DNA of 64,000 nucleotides, from positions 372,001 to 436,000 of the forward strand of contig SNVD02010124.1 of NCBI GenBank assembly GCA_013180625.2, written 5' to 3'. Shown here piece after piece: positions 1-10,280 of this stretch. The position numbers were made by a program, and so were the translations under genes. Below the pieces are notes generated by a model, which saw only the letters and a program-made list of their open reading frames with translations, was not told the origin of the DNA and did not search any database. Within the stretch, counting starts at the first letter, position 1; every line of letters begins with the position of its first letter. Source of the DNA: Boswellia sacra. Its lineage: Eukaryota > Streptophyta > Magnoliopsida > Sapindales > Burseraceae.

Positions 1-640
1 AATAGTAATAAATAATTTTATCTTACTCTCATATAGTTTATAGTTTACATAGTTGAATACTAAAGATCCATAAATTGACAAGTATTGGGATATTAAATAT
101 AAAAAACCACAATTAATAATATTATCTTGGGAGAGGGTTATAATATCTAAATTTCAAAGTTAATCAAACTTAAAAATATTTTCTCCAATTTAAGTTTTTT
201 TCGGTAATTATATCTAAACATCCGGCCTCCTTTTAGACCACAAAATTATAACAATCAAAATAGTTTTAATCAACAAAGTTTTTTCCCTTTTGGTCATTGA
301 TAGTGTTATTATGTTAATAACCAATAAATTGTTGGTTATTGACAACAATTTATTTTAATCAATTTATTTTAATAAATTGTTGATTAAAACTATTGACTGA
401 AAACTAATGTATTAGTGTGATAATGTTGGAACTATAGGTAGCCATAAATTGTTGTCAACTGAAAACTAATATATTTGTGTTTATGTTTCAGTCCTTACCT
501 TAATAAAACTTTTTCAAAAATCTTTTCTTGATCAAGTTTTTTTTTTTGTATCGGTATTATTTTCACTAGTATATTTCATTTGGATGATGCTTGTATCGAC
601 CTTTCTCAAATCTATGTTTTAGCTAAGCTAATATCATGAC
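1..640. other. AT-rich non-coding stretch, probably 5' part of the hAT element
   Basis: No convincing reading frame is seen. The stretch is AT-rich with short inverted repeats (for example around 320-400, where AATTTATT and AATAAATT words alternate). It lies upstream of the hAT transposase relic. The hAT left end (TAGGGATGGCAA-like) is not visible, so that terminus probably lies to the left of the window. Confidence 0.4.
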
Positions 641-684
641 TAAATGTGGTTTATTTTTGCATTTTTGTAGGTTATGTACAAATA

Positions 685-3056
685 ATGTCTACATCCAGTG
701 GAACTAATCAACCTACTTTTCATGATGATATGCCAACGGAAGAAAATGAAATGGAGCAACATATTGAGGACAACATGGTTGATGTTTTGGTTGAGGATGG
801 TTCTACAACAAATTCACAAACAGGACGTGGGAAAATGCGACCGCCAGTTAATCGTAGCAATCGTGGGTGTGGACCATGAGGTCGTGTCACAAAGAGAAAG
901 GAAGATCGTCAACCAATGAAACGGTCTTGGGTCTAGGAACATTTTGCAAAAGAAATTATTGAGGGCAGGCATAAAGCTATTTGTAACCATTGCAAAACTG
1001 CATTGGTTGGTCACCATACAGATGGAACCAAACACTTGGCAAGCCATTGAGAAAGTTGTAAGAGTCAAAAACAAGCAACAATTAAGCAACAATTCTTGAG
1101 TTTTCAAAAGAAGCAAAATGGAAGTAATTCATCAAAAATAGTCGTTGAAATGTTTGATAAAGAAGTTTGTAAGGAAAAGGTGGCCAAAATGATTGTAATG
1201 CATGAACTCCCTCTTTCTTTTGTTGAGTATAAGGGTTTTAGGGAGTTAATGTATTATGCTCAACCTTTGTTTGTTCCTATGAGTAGAAACACTTTAAGGA
1301 ATGTGATCTTTAAGATATATGACATTGAGAAGGAAAAGACCATGAAGACGATGGATGCTTGTAAGAGTAGAATAGGAATAACAACTGATATGTGGACTGC
1401 AAGTAATACCAAAAAAAAGGATACATGGTTGTAACAATACATTTCATTGATGAGCATTGTAGGTTACAAATTCGCATCCTAAGGTAAATATATCATATAT
1501 GAGACATGCTAATATTATACATTTAAAAGAAAAAGACTTAATTTCTTAATTACTAACTAGTGTTTGACTTTTATCATTGAATTTTTTTCAGATTCATATA
1601 TGTTCCATCTCCACACACTGCTGAAGCACTTGCTAATGAGCTAGCTTGTTGTTTGATGGATTGGAATGTTGATCGTAAGTTGTCATATGTTACTCTTGAC
1701 CATTGCTCTACTAATGAAGCATTGATTCCTATATTGAAAGAAAAATTGGGAGTTCATAACATGATTTTAAAAGGAAAATTATTTCACATGAGGTGCACAT
1801 CACACATTTTGAATTTAATAGTAAGAGATGGGTTAGATGTGCTTGGAGATGGGATTGATAAAATTAGAAATAATGTCGCCTTTTGGTCTGCCACACCTAA
1901 AAGAATTGAGAGATTTGAGAGTGAAGCACGACAAATGAAAGTTTCTTGTACAAGAAAATTGACATTAGATTGTTGCATTAGATGGAATTTAACTTATTTG
2001 ATGTTGTCTACCACATTGGAATATAGAGATGTGTTTACTCGTTTGCATGTGCGTGAAAAAAGTCACAGATCTTTACCTATGCATTCAGAGTGAGAGTTGG
2101 CAAGGTTGATGTGTGACCATTTAAAGTTTTTCTATAAGGTGACCCAAGTGTTTTCAGGTACAAAATATCCCACTTCCAACTTATTTTTTGCTTTGATTTG
2201 TGACTTGAGATTGGCACTGACTAAATGGTGTGATTCTTCTCATTCTAAAATAAGAGAGATGGCATCACAAATGATAGAAAAATTTGAAAAGTACTGGGAG
2301 GTCATTCATGGTGCTTTGGCAGTGGCTGCTATCTTAGATCCAAGATATAAAATGCAATTGATCACATTTTTCTTTCCAAAAATTTATGGAGACAATGCTT
2401 CAAAGTATGTTAGAGATGTCAAAGACATTGTTTATGACTTAGTAAAGGAGTACAAACTTAAAATTGCCACTGTAGGTATAGGTGAACAAGATGAGTCATT
2501 AGCAAGTGAGGTTCCTATGAGTGGTGGGTTGGAAGATTTGACTTTTGAGTCCACCTTAGAGTATCAATCATACATTGGTTGTACCAGTAATACAGTTACT
2601 AAGTCTGAGTTAGATTTGTATTTGGAGGAACAATGTTTCAAGCACACTAGTGGCCATTTTGATATTTTGACTTGGTGGAAGGCAAATGTAGGCAAATATC
2701 CTTTGTTGGCTGAAATTGCAAAATATATTTGTCAGTTCCAGTTTCTACTGTGGCTTCTGAGTCTGCGTTTAGTACGAGTGGTAGACATTTAAATCCTTAT
2801 CATAGCAGACTACATTCGAAGACATTGAAAGCTTTGATGTGCACTCAGAATTGGTTATGGGCTTAGTCACACGGTATTATATCCTCTTCAATGTTCAATT
2901 TATATTTTATGATCTATGCATATTTATAATACCATTTCTTTCCTTTTTGTTTTCCTAGGTATGATTCTCGAGTGTGAATTGGTAACTGTAGAAGAAGCAA
3001 TGTAAGATGAGGATGAAGAGCCATTAGAACCATCGACATTGTCAGCTTGTTCTTGA
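685..3056 (+). pseudogene. hAT transposase (BED zinc finger, RICESLEEPER/ZBED-like), broken
   Basis: The translation reads as a plant hAT transposase in pieces. A BED-type zinc finger follows an acidic N-terminus (CNHC at about 990-1000, then HTDGTKHLASH at about 1016-1050). The central region includes DMWTASN (about 1390-1407), DHCSTNE and HMRCTSHILNLIV (about 1780-1815). The C-terminal hAT dimerisation region is KYPLLAEIA (about 2695-2720), VSTVASESAFS, then LKALMCTQNWL (about 2827-2860). An intron with consensus ends fits 1484-1591 (GT..CAG), and a second probably ends at 2958. Breaks: stops at 877-879, 934-936, 1048-1050 and 2091-2093; a frameshift in the A8 run near 1411-1418; and another near 2735. 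It cannot encode an active transposase. Confidence 0.85.
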
Positions 3057-3555
3057 ATTGATATGCTCGGGGTATAAATGTTGGATTGTACTTTTTGGAT
3101 GTTTAGAGTTTAGACTATATTTGCCTTCATTGAGTTGTGGTTTCTTTATATTTGAAGCTTATGTTTGATGTAGTTTTTAATATATATTTGAATTAAGTGT
3201 TTGAGTTGTAATTTTTTTCCCTTTGGATTACATACTTGTAGTTTCTTTTGGAATTGGATGTTTGTGTTATGTGTTTAATGTTTATGTTAATATAGTTTGT
3301 AATGTAAAGTTGTTTTGTTGTTCATTTGTTCTTGAATAGAGATGGCAATTTTCCCCGGTCGGGCCGGGTACCCGGATTTTACCCGCACGGCCCGGTCGGG
3401 GAAAACCCTGAAATTCCAGTGATCAGGCCCAGGTGCAGGGCTGCTAAGTGCACCCAGGCCCGGGTGCAGTGCAGGGCAATATTGCTAAGAAAACCCGATC
3501 CCTGACCTGCACCCGGAAAGCCCAATCATTCTACAAAGAAAAATATGAAGTTTGT

Positions 3556-3608
3556 AGGACTCGAACACGTGACCTTGGTTTGGATTTCGGCCGCTTACCA
3601 CTAGGCCA
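3556..3608 (-). other. tRNA-like module with pol III box A and box B, inside hAT element
   Basis: On the minus strand, TGGCCTAGTGGTAAGC (3593-3608) fits a tRNA box A, and GTGTTCGAGTCCT (3556-3568) fits box B, with spacing like that of a tRNA D-arm to T-arm. This resembles the head of a tRNA-derived SINE, but no folded tRNA with a full acceptor stem was established. Transcription by RNA polymerase III is inference only. Confidence 0.55.
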
Positions 3609-3698
3609 CACGGTTTTTTTTGTTTTAGTGTTTGCAAATAATTTTAATTAATGAATTCTTTTGTATATTTAATTAAAATTAACATTTCCAACAACATC

Positions 3699-3755
3699 GC
3701 AACTCGAACCTGGGCCACAACACAGAATGTATGGGCGCTTTGCCATTTCTGCCAA
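3699..3755 (-). other. Second tRNA-like module (box A/box B) in the same hAT element
   Basis: On the minus strand, TTGGCAGAAATGGCA (3741-3755) resembles box A, and GGCCCAGGTTCGAGTTGC (about 3697-3714) contains a near-consensus box B (GGTTCGAGT). The spacing again resembles a tRNA. The two modules run in the same direction, about 90 bp apart. Confidence 0.5.
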
Positions 3756-4257
3756 CCCTATGCTCATGAGATGTTTACCCATATTATATTATTTATTCTT
3801 TTTCAAGGCCTAAAAAATTAAAAAAAATAAAAGTAAGGAAAATCTGGGGATTTTTTTCGGGTGCGGGTGTCACATTCCAAAATCCGGAATTACCCGCACC
3901 CGGAAAACCTGGAAAAAATCCGGGAATTTGTGGGGACCAGGGAAATTTTTTTTTTCTGGTGCAGGTGCGAAAATGCCAAACCCGCACCCAGATTTTGCCA
4001 TCCCTATTCTTGAATTTGAAATAATGAATTTCTAATTTTTCTTGCATGGTTTGGTAAACAATATAATTTATTTTGGTAATCAATTCATTAGTTTAATAAA
4101 ATATTATTCATAACATAATTGGGAGAGAGTGGAACTGAATGCAAATTAAAATAAAAAATAAATAACTGTTTAAAGAGCCACTGCAAACTAACTAAAAAAA
4201 AAAAAACAAATCTCCCTTGGAAGGTAAAATTAAATAAATAAATAAATAAAACCAAGC

Positions 4258-4352
4258 AACTCAAACCTGGTACATAAAATGAAGCAAACCAAATAGTTTG
4301 AAGCTAGCACCACATACATGTTCCAAGAGTGCCACACCACTAGGCTGTGCCT
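4258..4352 (-). other. Third tRNA-like module, in the 3' region of the larger hAT
   Basis: On the minus strand, CAGCCTAGTGGTGTGGCA (about 4332-4349) resembles box A, and CCAGGTTTGAGTTGC (about 4257-4271) resembles box B. The gap between them is longer than in a tRNA (about 60 bp), so this copy may have an insertion. It lies outside the 670 bp element, next to the terminal GC-rich zone of the larger hAT. This suggests that tRNA-like sequence is a recurrent part of this hAT family's ends. Confidence 0.4.
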
Positions 4353-4595
4353 GCCAAACTAATTAGGGCTTGCAAAAAATATATAAGTACAGTTATTTTT
4401 TTTAATTCAAAAATAGAATAAGAGAATCCGGGAAGCATCTTGGGGAATTAATGTACCCAGAACCAGAACAAAATTACTTGGTTCGATCTCGTCCCCGGAA
4501 TTTCTCGAAAATTTTTCGGGGCCAGGGAATTAAATGCCATGCCAGGGCCGGGGCTGGAGATTGAGGCTGCCCCGCCCGAGATTTTGCCATCCTTA

Positions 4596-5673
4596 TTACC
4601 AACCAAAAGGAGGTGTTTTAGCTTGCTGGGACCAACTACAAGTGAATCGCAATTGACAAAATAAGAAGAAAATTCGAAGTTGGCAGCGTATGAAGAAGGT
4701 GATGATGGAACATTTCTTGCCACCGGATTATAAGCAAGCACTCTTCAATCGGTATCAGCATTATCGACAAGGTTATCATACAATATAGGAGCATGTCACC
4801 GAGTTCCACAAGCTTTCAACTCGTGTAGATATTGATAAATGTAAGAACCAAAAGATCTCAAGATTTATTGATGGTCTACGTGCTAATATACAGGATGAGA
4901 TGTACAAGCAACCACATAATACCTTATCAAGTTCCATCCAACTAACTACCAGGATTGAAGAGCAGCTCAACAAGAGAAGGAACCTTGCTCCAACCTCTTC
5001 AACACCCTCCGTGCCTACGCCAAGGCTAGCACTAAGCAAAGAGAAAGCTGTCAAAAGATCACGAGAAGTGGTCTCAAATGAGAAACCAGTTCAGAATCAG
5101 GAGGTTTCTTGACCACAACAAAATCTGAATGCCAACCAATCGAGTCCCAGTAATTCTTATGCAGTTCCAAGAAGTAATAAGTGTTATCATTGTGGACAAG
5201 TCGGGCATCTTTCTCGCCAGTGTCGTCAGAATAGACCAGTAAATTTAGCCACTCATGATGATGATATTGGAGAGGATTACTATGAAAATGAAGAGTTTGA
5301 AGAGAGCTAGAAGAGGAAGATGAAGGTGTATCTTTGGTGATACGTCGATTAATGTATTCACCTAAGAAATAAGAAGATCCACAGCAACATAACATCTTCA
5401 AGATAAGGTGTATAGTCAACCAACGTGTATGTGATCTTATTATTGATAGTGGCAACAGTGAAAACATTGTCTCAAAACCTATGGTTGACAAATTGCAGTT
5501 ACTAACACAAAAGCATCCATCGTCGTACTGCATTGGATGGATCAAAGTAGAAGAGACAAAGTTAACAGAACAATGTTGTATTCCTTTCTCCATTGGTAGA
5601 TGAAGTTTTGTGCGATGTTGTCGATATGGATGCTTGTCATATGTTACTTAGGAGACCATGGCAGTTCGACCGT
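4596..5673 (+). pseudogene. Gypsy gag and protease region, broken
   Basis: The translation gives the core of a gypsy gag (KGGVLACWDQLQVNR from about 4610, then FLPPDYKQALFN at about 4710-4750 and EHVTEFHKLSTRVDID). A CCHC zinc knuckle, CYHCGQVGHLSRQC, lies at about 5179-5222. An aspartic protease core with DSGNSENIVSK (about 5446-5480) follows, then MDACHMLL and RPWQFDR up to the break at 5673. In-frame stops occur in gag (after VNRN and before EHVTEF), before PQQNLN (about 5110) and after the acidic stretch near 5308, and the protease lies in shifted frames. Gag packages RNA and protease would process the polyprotein; neither is functional here. Confidence 0.85.
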
Positions 5674-5941
5674 TGTTAAAAAATAATTCAAAGTCACATC
5701 CCGTCTATTGCTGCACGTTCAGTTCACGTTCAGTTAGTGGCCAGTCAAACTGGTTGCAAGGTTAGCGGGTTGTTATTGTGTTAGTGGGCAGAATTTTAAG
5801 GTTAATTTGTTAGAGTTGTAGCCTATATAAAGGCATGTTTAGCTCATCAGTTTGTACTGCAGAATAAAAATGTTGAATGTTCTTTCTCCTCTGTTTGCCT
5901 CTGTTTTCTTTTTATGCTGTTTGTGATTTTTGTTTCCAACA
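5674..5941 (+). repeat. Copia 5' LTR
   Basis: It begins TGTTAAA and ends CCAACA. It contains a TATA-like CTATATAAAGG (about 5822-5832) and an AATAAAA (about 5862). It matches 10014-10280 nearly base for base and is followed by the primer-binding site. Confidence 0.95.
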
Positions 5942-5945
5942 AATC

Positions 5946-5957
5946 TGGTATCAGAGC
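5946..5957 (+). other. Copia primer-binding site, initiator tRNA-Met type
   Basis: TGGTATCAGAGC starts four bases after the 5' LTR. This is the standard plant copia primer site, complementary to the 3' end of initiator methionine tRNA. Confidence 0.95.
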
Positions 5958-6024
5958 ATACTTGAGAGAGTGAGTAGAGAAGGTAAGAACGTGAGTTGAG
6001 TGAAACACTTGAAAAGCAAAGCCA

Positions 6025-9000
6025 ATGGCCAGCAACAGCAATGCGATGGGTGCTGCACAACCTCTTATTCCTGTCTTTAAGGGAGAAGGCTACGAGTTCT
6101 GGAGTATTCGTATGAAAACTCTACTCAGATCTCAAGATCTTTGGGACTTGGTGGAGCAGGGGTATACAGATCCTGATGAAGAAAGCAGATTGAAAGAAAA
6201 CAAGAAAAAGGACTCCAAGGCATTAGTGATCATCCAGCAAGCTGTTCATGACAGCATTTTCTCACGAATTGCAGCTGCAACCACATCAAAGCAGGCCTGG
6301 TCGATTCTGCAGAAGGAGTTTCAAGGTGATTCAAAGGTGATTGTTGTGAAATTGCAATCACTTCGGTGTGACTTTGAAACTCTAGTCATAAAAAGTGGAG
6401 AATCCATTGCTGATTTTTTGTCCAGAGCAACAACAATAGTCAGTCAAATGCGATCTTATGGAGAAAATATTACTGATCAAACAATTGTTGAAAAAATATC
6501 GCGAAGCTTGACTCCAAAATTTGATCATGTAGTTGCTGCAATAAAAGAATCAAAAGATTTGTCAATTTTTTCTTTTGATGAACTAATGGGGTCTTTGCAA
6601 GCACATGAGGCAAGAATTAATCGATCACTTGAAAAGAATGAAGAAAAGGCATTTCAAGTGAAGGAGGCTATCAACAAAGCTGGAGAGCATGATAGTTCAA
6701 CAAGCATGGGCCGTGGAAAAAAGGGATTCTGTGGTCGTGGTCGTGGTAATGGACGAGGCAGAGGTCGCTTCGATGGACAACCCCAGTCCAGTGAGCAAAG
6801 AAACAACAAGAGTGGCATCCAGATCTATCATTGCAAGAGATATGGGCATATAAAAGCTGATTGTTGGAACAAAGATCAGCAAGTGAATTTTACAGTAGAA
6901 AATGGTGAAGAAAGTAAGCTTTTTATGGCTCATTTTGATAACAACAAGCAGTCAAGCAATGTATGGTTTGTAGACAGCGGCTGTTCGAATCATATGACAG
7001 GCACCAAATCCATATTTACGAAGCTTGATGAGACACAAAAGATGAAGGTGCAGCTTGGCAATGGCAAAGAAATGCAGGTTGAAGGAAAAGGTACAGTGGG
7101 CATTGAAACTAACCATGGTAATGTAAAGTTTCTGCATAATGTTCAACTTGTACCTGATTTGGGATATAATTTGCTAAGTGTTGGGCAATTAATGGCTGGT
7201 GGATATTCAATATTATTTGATGATGATGCATGTGTTATTAAAGACAAGCAGTCAGGCCATACGTTGATTAACATCAACATGATTCAAAACAAAATGTTCC
7301 CGTTAGAAGTTTCAAGCATGGGAAATTTTGTTTTTGCTGTTGATGGAAAAGATGACTCAAAACTATGGCATTTGCGATATGGACATCTCAACATCAAGGG
7401 TCTGAAATTGCTAAATGAAAAAGGTATGGTTTTTGGACTACCAAAAATTGGTTCTGTTGATTTTTGTGAAGGGTGCATTTATGGGAAACAAACAAGAAAA
7501 CCTTTTCATATTGGAAAGGCTTGGAGGGCTTCAAAGTGTCTTGAATTAATACATGCAGATTTATGCGGGCCTATGCATACTACATCTTTCGGTGGGAGTC
7601 GTTATTTTTTACTTTTTATTGATGATTGTAGTCGCATGAGTTGGGTTTATTTTTTGGAAAATAAATCAGAAACATTTCAGAAATTCAAGCATTTTAAAGC
7701 TATGGCTGAGAAGCAAAGTGGTTCTTACATAAAAGCTCTTCGTACTGATAGAGGTGGAGAGTTCCTGTCCATAGAATTTAATCTTTTTTGTGAAGCAAAT
7801 GGCATTCATAGGGAGTTGACAACTCCTTACACTCCGGAGCAAAACGGTGTCGCCGAGCGAAAAAATCGAACTATTGTTGAAATGGCAAGAAGCATGTTAC
7901 AAGCGAAGGGGCTTTCAAATCATTTTTGGGCTGAAGCTGTCACAACATCAGTCTATTTATTGAACATCTCTCCCACAAAGGCTATTGTGAATCAAACTCC
8001 ATTTGAAGCTTGGCATGGTAGAAGACCATCTGTAAGTCACTTAAGAATTTTTGGGTGCGTTGCATATGCCTTGATAAATTCTCAATTTCGTCATAAACTT
8101 GATGAAAAATGTGTTTTTATTGGTTATTGTACACACTCCAAAGCATATAGATTATATAATCCTCTTAGTGGCAAGATTTTAATTAGAAGGGACGTAGTAT
8201 TTGATGAAAATGCAAGCTGGAATTGGAGTGAAAATGATGAGAAGATGCAACAAATTCCTATGCCCATTGGAATATCTCCAAATAGAAGTCAAGAGCCAAC
8301 TCCTACAAATTCACCAGCTAATTCCTCTATGGCGTCACCAAGTTCTTCAACCTCAACATCACCAAGCCAAAACTCTTCATCCACTCTTGAAGAGTCGTCG
8401 AATGAAACACCATCCAGAAAATCTAGATCCTTGAGAGACATATATGAGTCTTGCCAATTTGCTCTCACTGTTTCAGATCCTATCACCTATGAGGAAGCAG
8501 TTATAAAAGACGAATGGCAAAAAGGAATGAAAGAAGAATTGATAGCGATCGAAAAGAATGGAACGTGGGAGATTGTGGACTTACCGGAAGGCAAGAATGC
8601 AATTGGTTTGAAGTGGGTATTCAGAACAAAATTTTGTGCAGATGGAAGCATACAAAAACACAAAGCTCGACTAGTGGCGAAGGATATGCCCAGCAACATG
8701 GTATTGATTTCGAAGAAACTTTTTCTCCAGTAGCTCGTTTCGAAACTGTGAGAATTGTCTTGGCATTGGCTGCATAATTACAATGGCCTGTTTATCAATT
8801 TGACGTCAAATCGGCTTTTTTAAATGGAGATTTACAAGAAGAAGTTTATGTGACTCAACCAGAAGGTTTTATAATTGAAGGAAAAGAGACAAAGGTGTAC
8901 AAGTTGAGGAAGGCCTTGTATGGATTGAAGCAGGCTCCTCGAGCATGGTACAGCAAAATTGATGGATACTTTCAGCAAAATGGGTTTTTGAGGAGTGAGA

Positions 9001-10025
9001 ATGAGCTCACTCTCTACGTGAAGAAGGAAGGTAAAAACGATTTCATCATAATTTGTCTCTATGTTGATGATATCATTTATACAAGCTCATCTAGTTCCCT
9101 TGTGGCTGAGTTTAAATCACGTATGATGCATGAGTTTGAAATGTCAGACATGGGTTTGCTACATTATTTTCTTGGCCTTGAAGTTCAACAAGCAGAAGAT
9201 GGAATTTTTATTTCCCAAAGAAAATATGCCAAGGATCTTCTTAAGAAATTTGGCATGATTAATTGTAAATCTGCAGCTATGCCCATGAATATAAATGAAA
9301 AATTGTAGCATGAAGATGGAGGAGAGATGGCTAATGCTAAAAGATTCAGAAGCTTTATTGGAGGTTTAATTTATCTAACTCACACTCGACCCGATATTGC
9401 ATTTTCTGTTGGTGTAATTTCGAGATTTATGCAAAATCCTTCAAAGCTTCATCTCGATGCAGCAAAGCGGGTCTTGCGTTATATCGCTGGAACAATGGAT
9501 TATGGGATTTGGTATTCAAAAGTTTCTGATTCTAGATTATGTGGGTTTACGGACAGTGATTGGGCTAGTTCATTGGATGATAGGCGGAGCATTTTGGCAA
9601 ATGTTTTTACTCTTGGATCAGGAGTAATCACTTGGAGCTCAAAGAAGCAAGCTACAACAGCATTGTCTTCCTCAGAAGCTGAATATGTAGCAGCCACTTC
9701 AGCAGCTTGTCAAGCCATTTGGTTAAGGAGAATGTTAGCAGAACTTCAACAAAAGCAAGGAGCAACAGCCATATTCTGTGACAACAAAGCAACAATCTCC
9801 ATGACAAAGAATCCAGCTTTTCACAGCAGAACAAAACATATTGATATTCGCTTCCATTTTATTCGTGATTTGGTTGCAAAGGAGGAAATTGCTTTGGAGT
9901 ATTGTAGCACAAACGAACAACTGGCCGATGTGCTTACTAAGGAGCTGTCGAAAGAAAAGTTTATCTACTTCAGATCTCTACTTGGTGTTTGTAACTTTGA
10001 ATCAAGGGGGAGTGTTAAAGAATAA
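6025..10025 (+). pseudogene. Copia gag-pol polyprotein, one frameshift and two stops
   Basis: The first 902 codons (6025-8733) are open. Gag comes first, then an Arg/Gly-rich stretch and a zinc knuckle whose first cysteine is missing (IYHCKRYGHIKADC, about 6823-6864). The protease has VDSGCSNHMTG (about 6970-7002). The integrase has an HHCC finger (HLRYGH..CEGCIYG, about 7368-7485) and DDE residues in HADLCGP, LRTDRGGEF and PEQNGVAERKNRT (about 7552-7875). RT starts near 8460; a one-base loss near 8682 shifts the frame. The remainder has [10 protein letters not shown], the catalytic LYVDDIIY (about 9058-9081) and RNase H motifs TDSDWA and SSSEAEY (about 9550-9690), with stops at 8775-8777 and 9306-9308. 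The start is the first ATG after the primer site, with no competing frame. Motifs are otherwise well preserved, as expected for a recent insertion. Confidence 0.93.
10004..10013 (+). other. Copia polypurine tract
   Basis: CAAGGGGGAG ends directly at the 3' LTR start (10014). This is the usual position for the plus-strand primer. It overlaps the last codons of the RNase H frame. Confidence 0.85.
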
Positions 10026-10280
10026 TTCAAAGTCACATCCCGTCTATTGCTGCACGTTCAGTTCACGTTCAGTTAGTGGCCAGTCAAACTGGTTGCAAGG
10101 TTAGCGGGCTGTTAGTGTGTTAGTGGGCAGAATTTTAAGGTTAATTTGTTAAAGTTGTAGCCTATATAAAGGCATGTTTAGCTCATCAATTTGTACTGCA
10201 GAATAAAAACGTTGAATGTTCTTTCTCCTCTGTTTGCCTCTATTGTCTTTTTATGCTGTTTGTGATTTTTGTTTCCAACA
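10014..10280 (+). repeat. Copia 3' LTR
   Basis: TGTTAAAG...CCAACA, a near-identical copy of the 5' LTR. Gypsy coding sequence resumes immediately after it. Confidence 0.95.

Larger units (their letters stand above)
3337..4006 (-). mobile_element. Non-autonomous hAT element, 670 bp, with 8 bp TSD
   Basis: The left end reads TAGAGATGGCAA and the right end is the reverse complement of TAGGGATGGCAA. Both ends have GC-rich subterminal stretches full of CCCGCACC and CCGGG words. A perfect 8 bp target-site duplication, TTCTTGAA, flanks it (3329-3336 and 4007-4014), which is diagnostic of the hAT superfamily. No transposase is present. The element sits in the 3' region of the larger hAT, whose surviving right terminus has nearly the same end sequence, so this is a family member inserted into a relative. 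On the minus strand it carries two tRNA-like box A/box B modules. Confidence 0.9.
1..4595 (+). mobile_element. hAT DNA transposon, right-hand part (left end outside window)
   Basis: The segment holds a decayed hAT transposase (685-3056), then a long 3' region, and ends in a GC-rich subterminal zone (about 4480-4595). The last bases, GCCATCCTTA, are the reverse complement of TAAGGATGGC. That closely matches the terminal repeat TAGGGATGGC of the small hAT element at 3337-4006. Immediately to the right, from 4596, gypsy gag coding sequence resumes, so this hAT probably inserted into the gypsy element. The expected 8 bp duplicate of 4596-4603 on the left cannot be checked because the left end is off-window. 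That the transposase and the 3' terminus belong to one element is an inference from their adjacency and shared end type. Confidence 0.6.
5674..10280 (+). mobile_element. Ty1/copia LTR retrotransposon, complete, nested in gypsy
   Basis: The element is 4607 bp with both LTRs (5674-5941 and 10014-10280), a primer-binding site, one long polyprotein region and a polypurine tract. By eye the LTRs differ at about eight positions over 268 bp (near 97% identity), so it is younger than the host gypsy element. The flanking 5-mers are ACCGT on the left and ATTGT on the right. They fit a target-site duplication in which two cytosines have become thymines. Gene order gag-protease-integrase-RT-RNase H identifies copia. 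Confidence 0.95.

Noticed and set aside
3556..3755. Genuine tRNA genes
   Set aside because: Box A and box B fit, but I could not build a full cloverleaf with an acceptor stem, and the modules lie within a transposon. Reported as tRNA-like only.
3448..4741. Frames of 67-97 codons in the GC-rich hAT termini
   Set aside because: They are produced by the CCGG/CCCGCACC-rich subterminal repeats of the hAT elements, not by protein coding.
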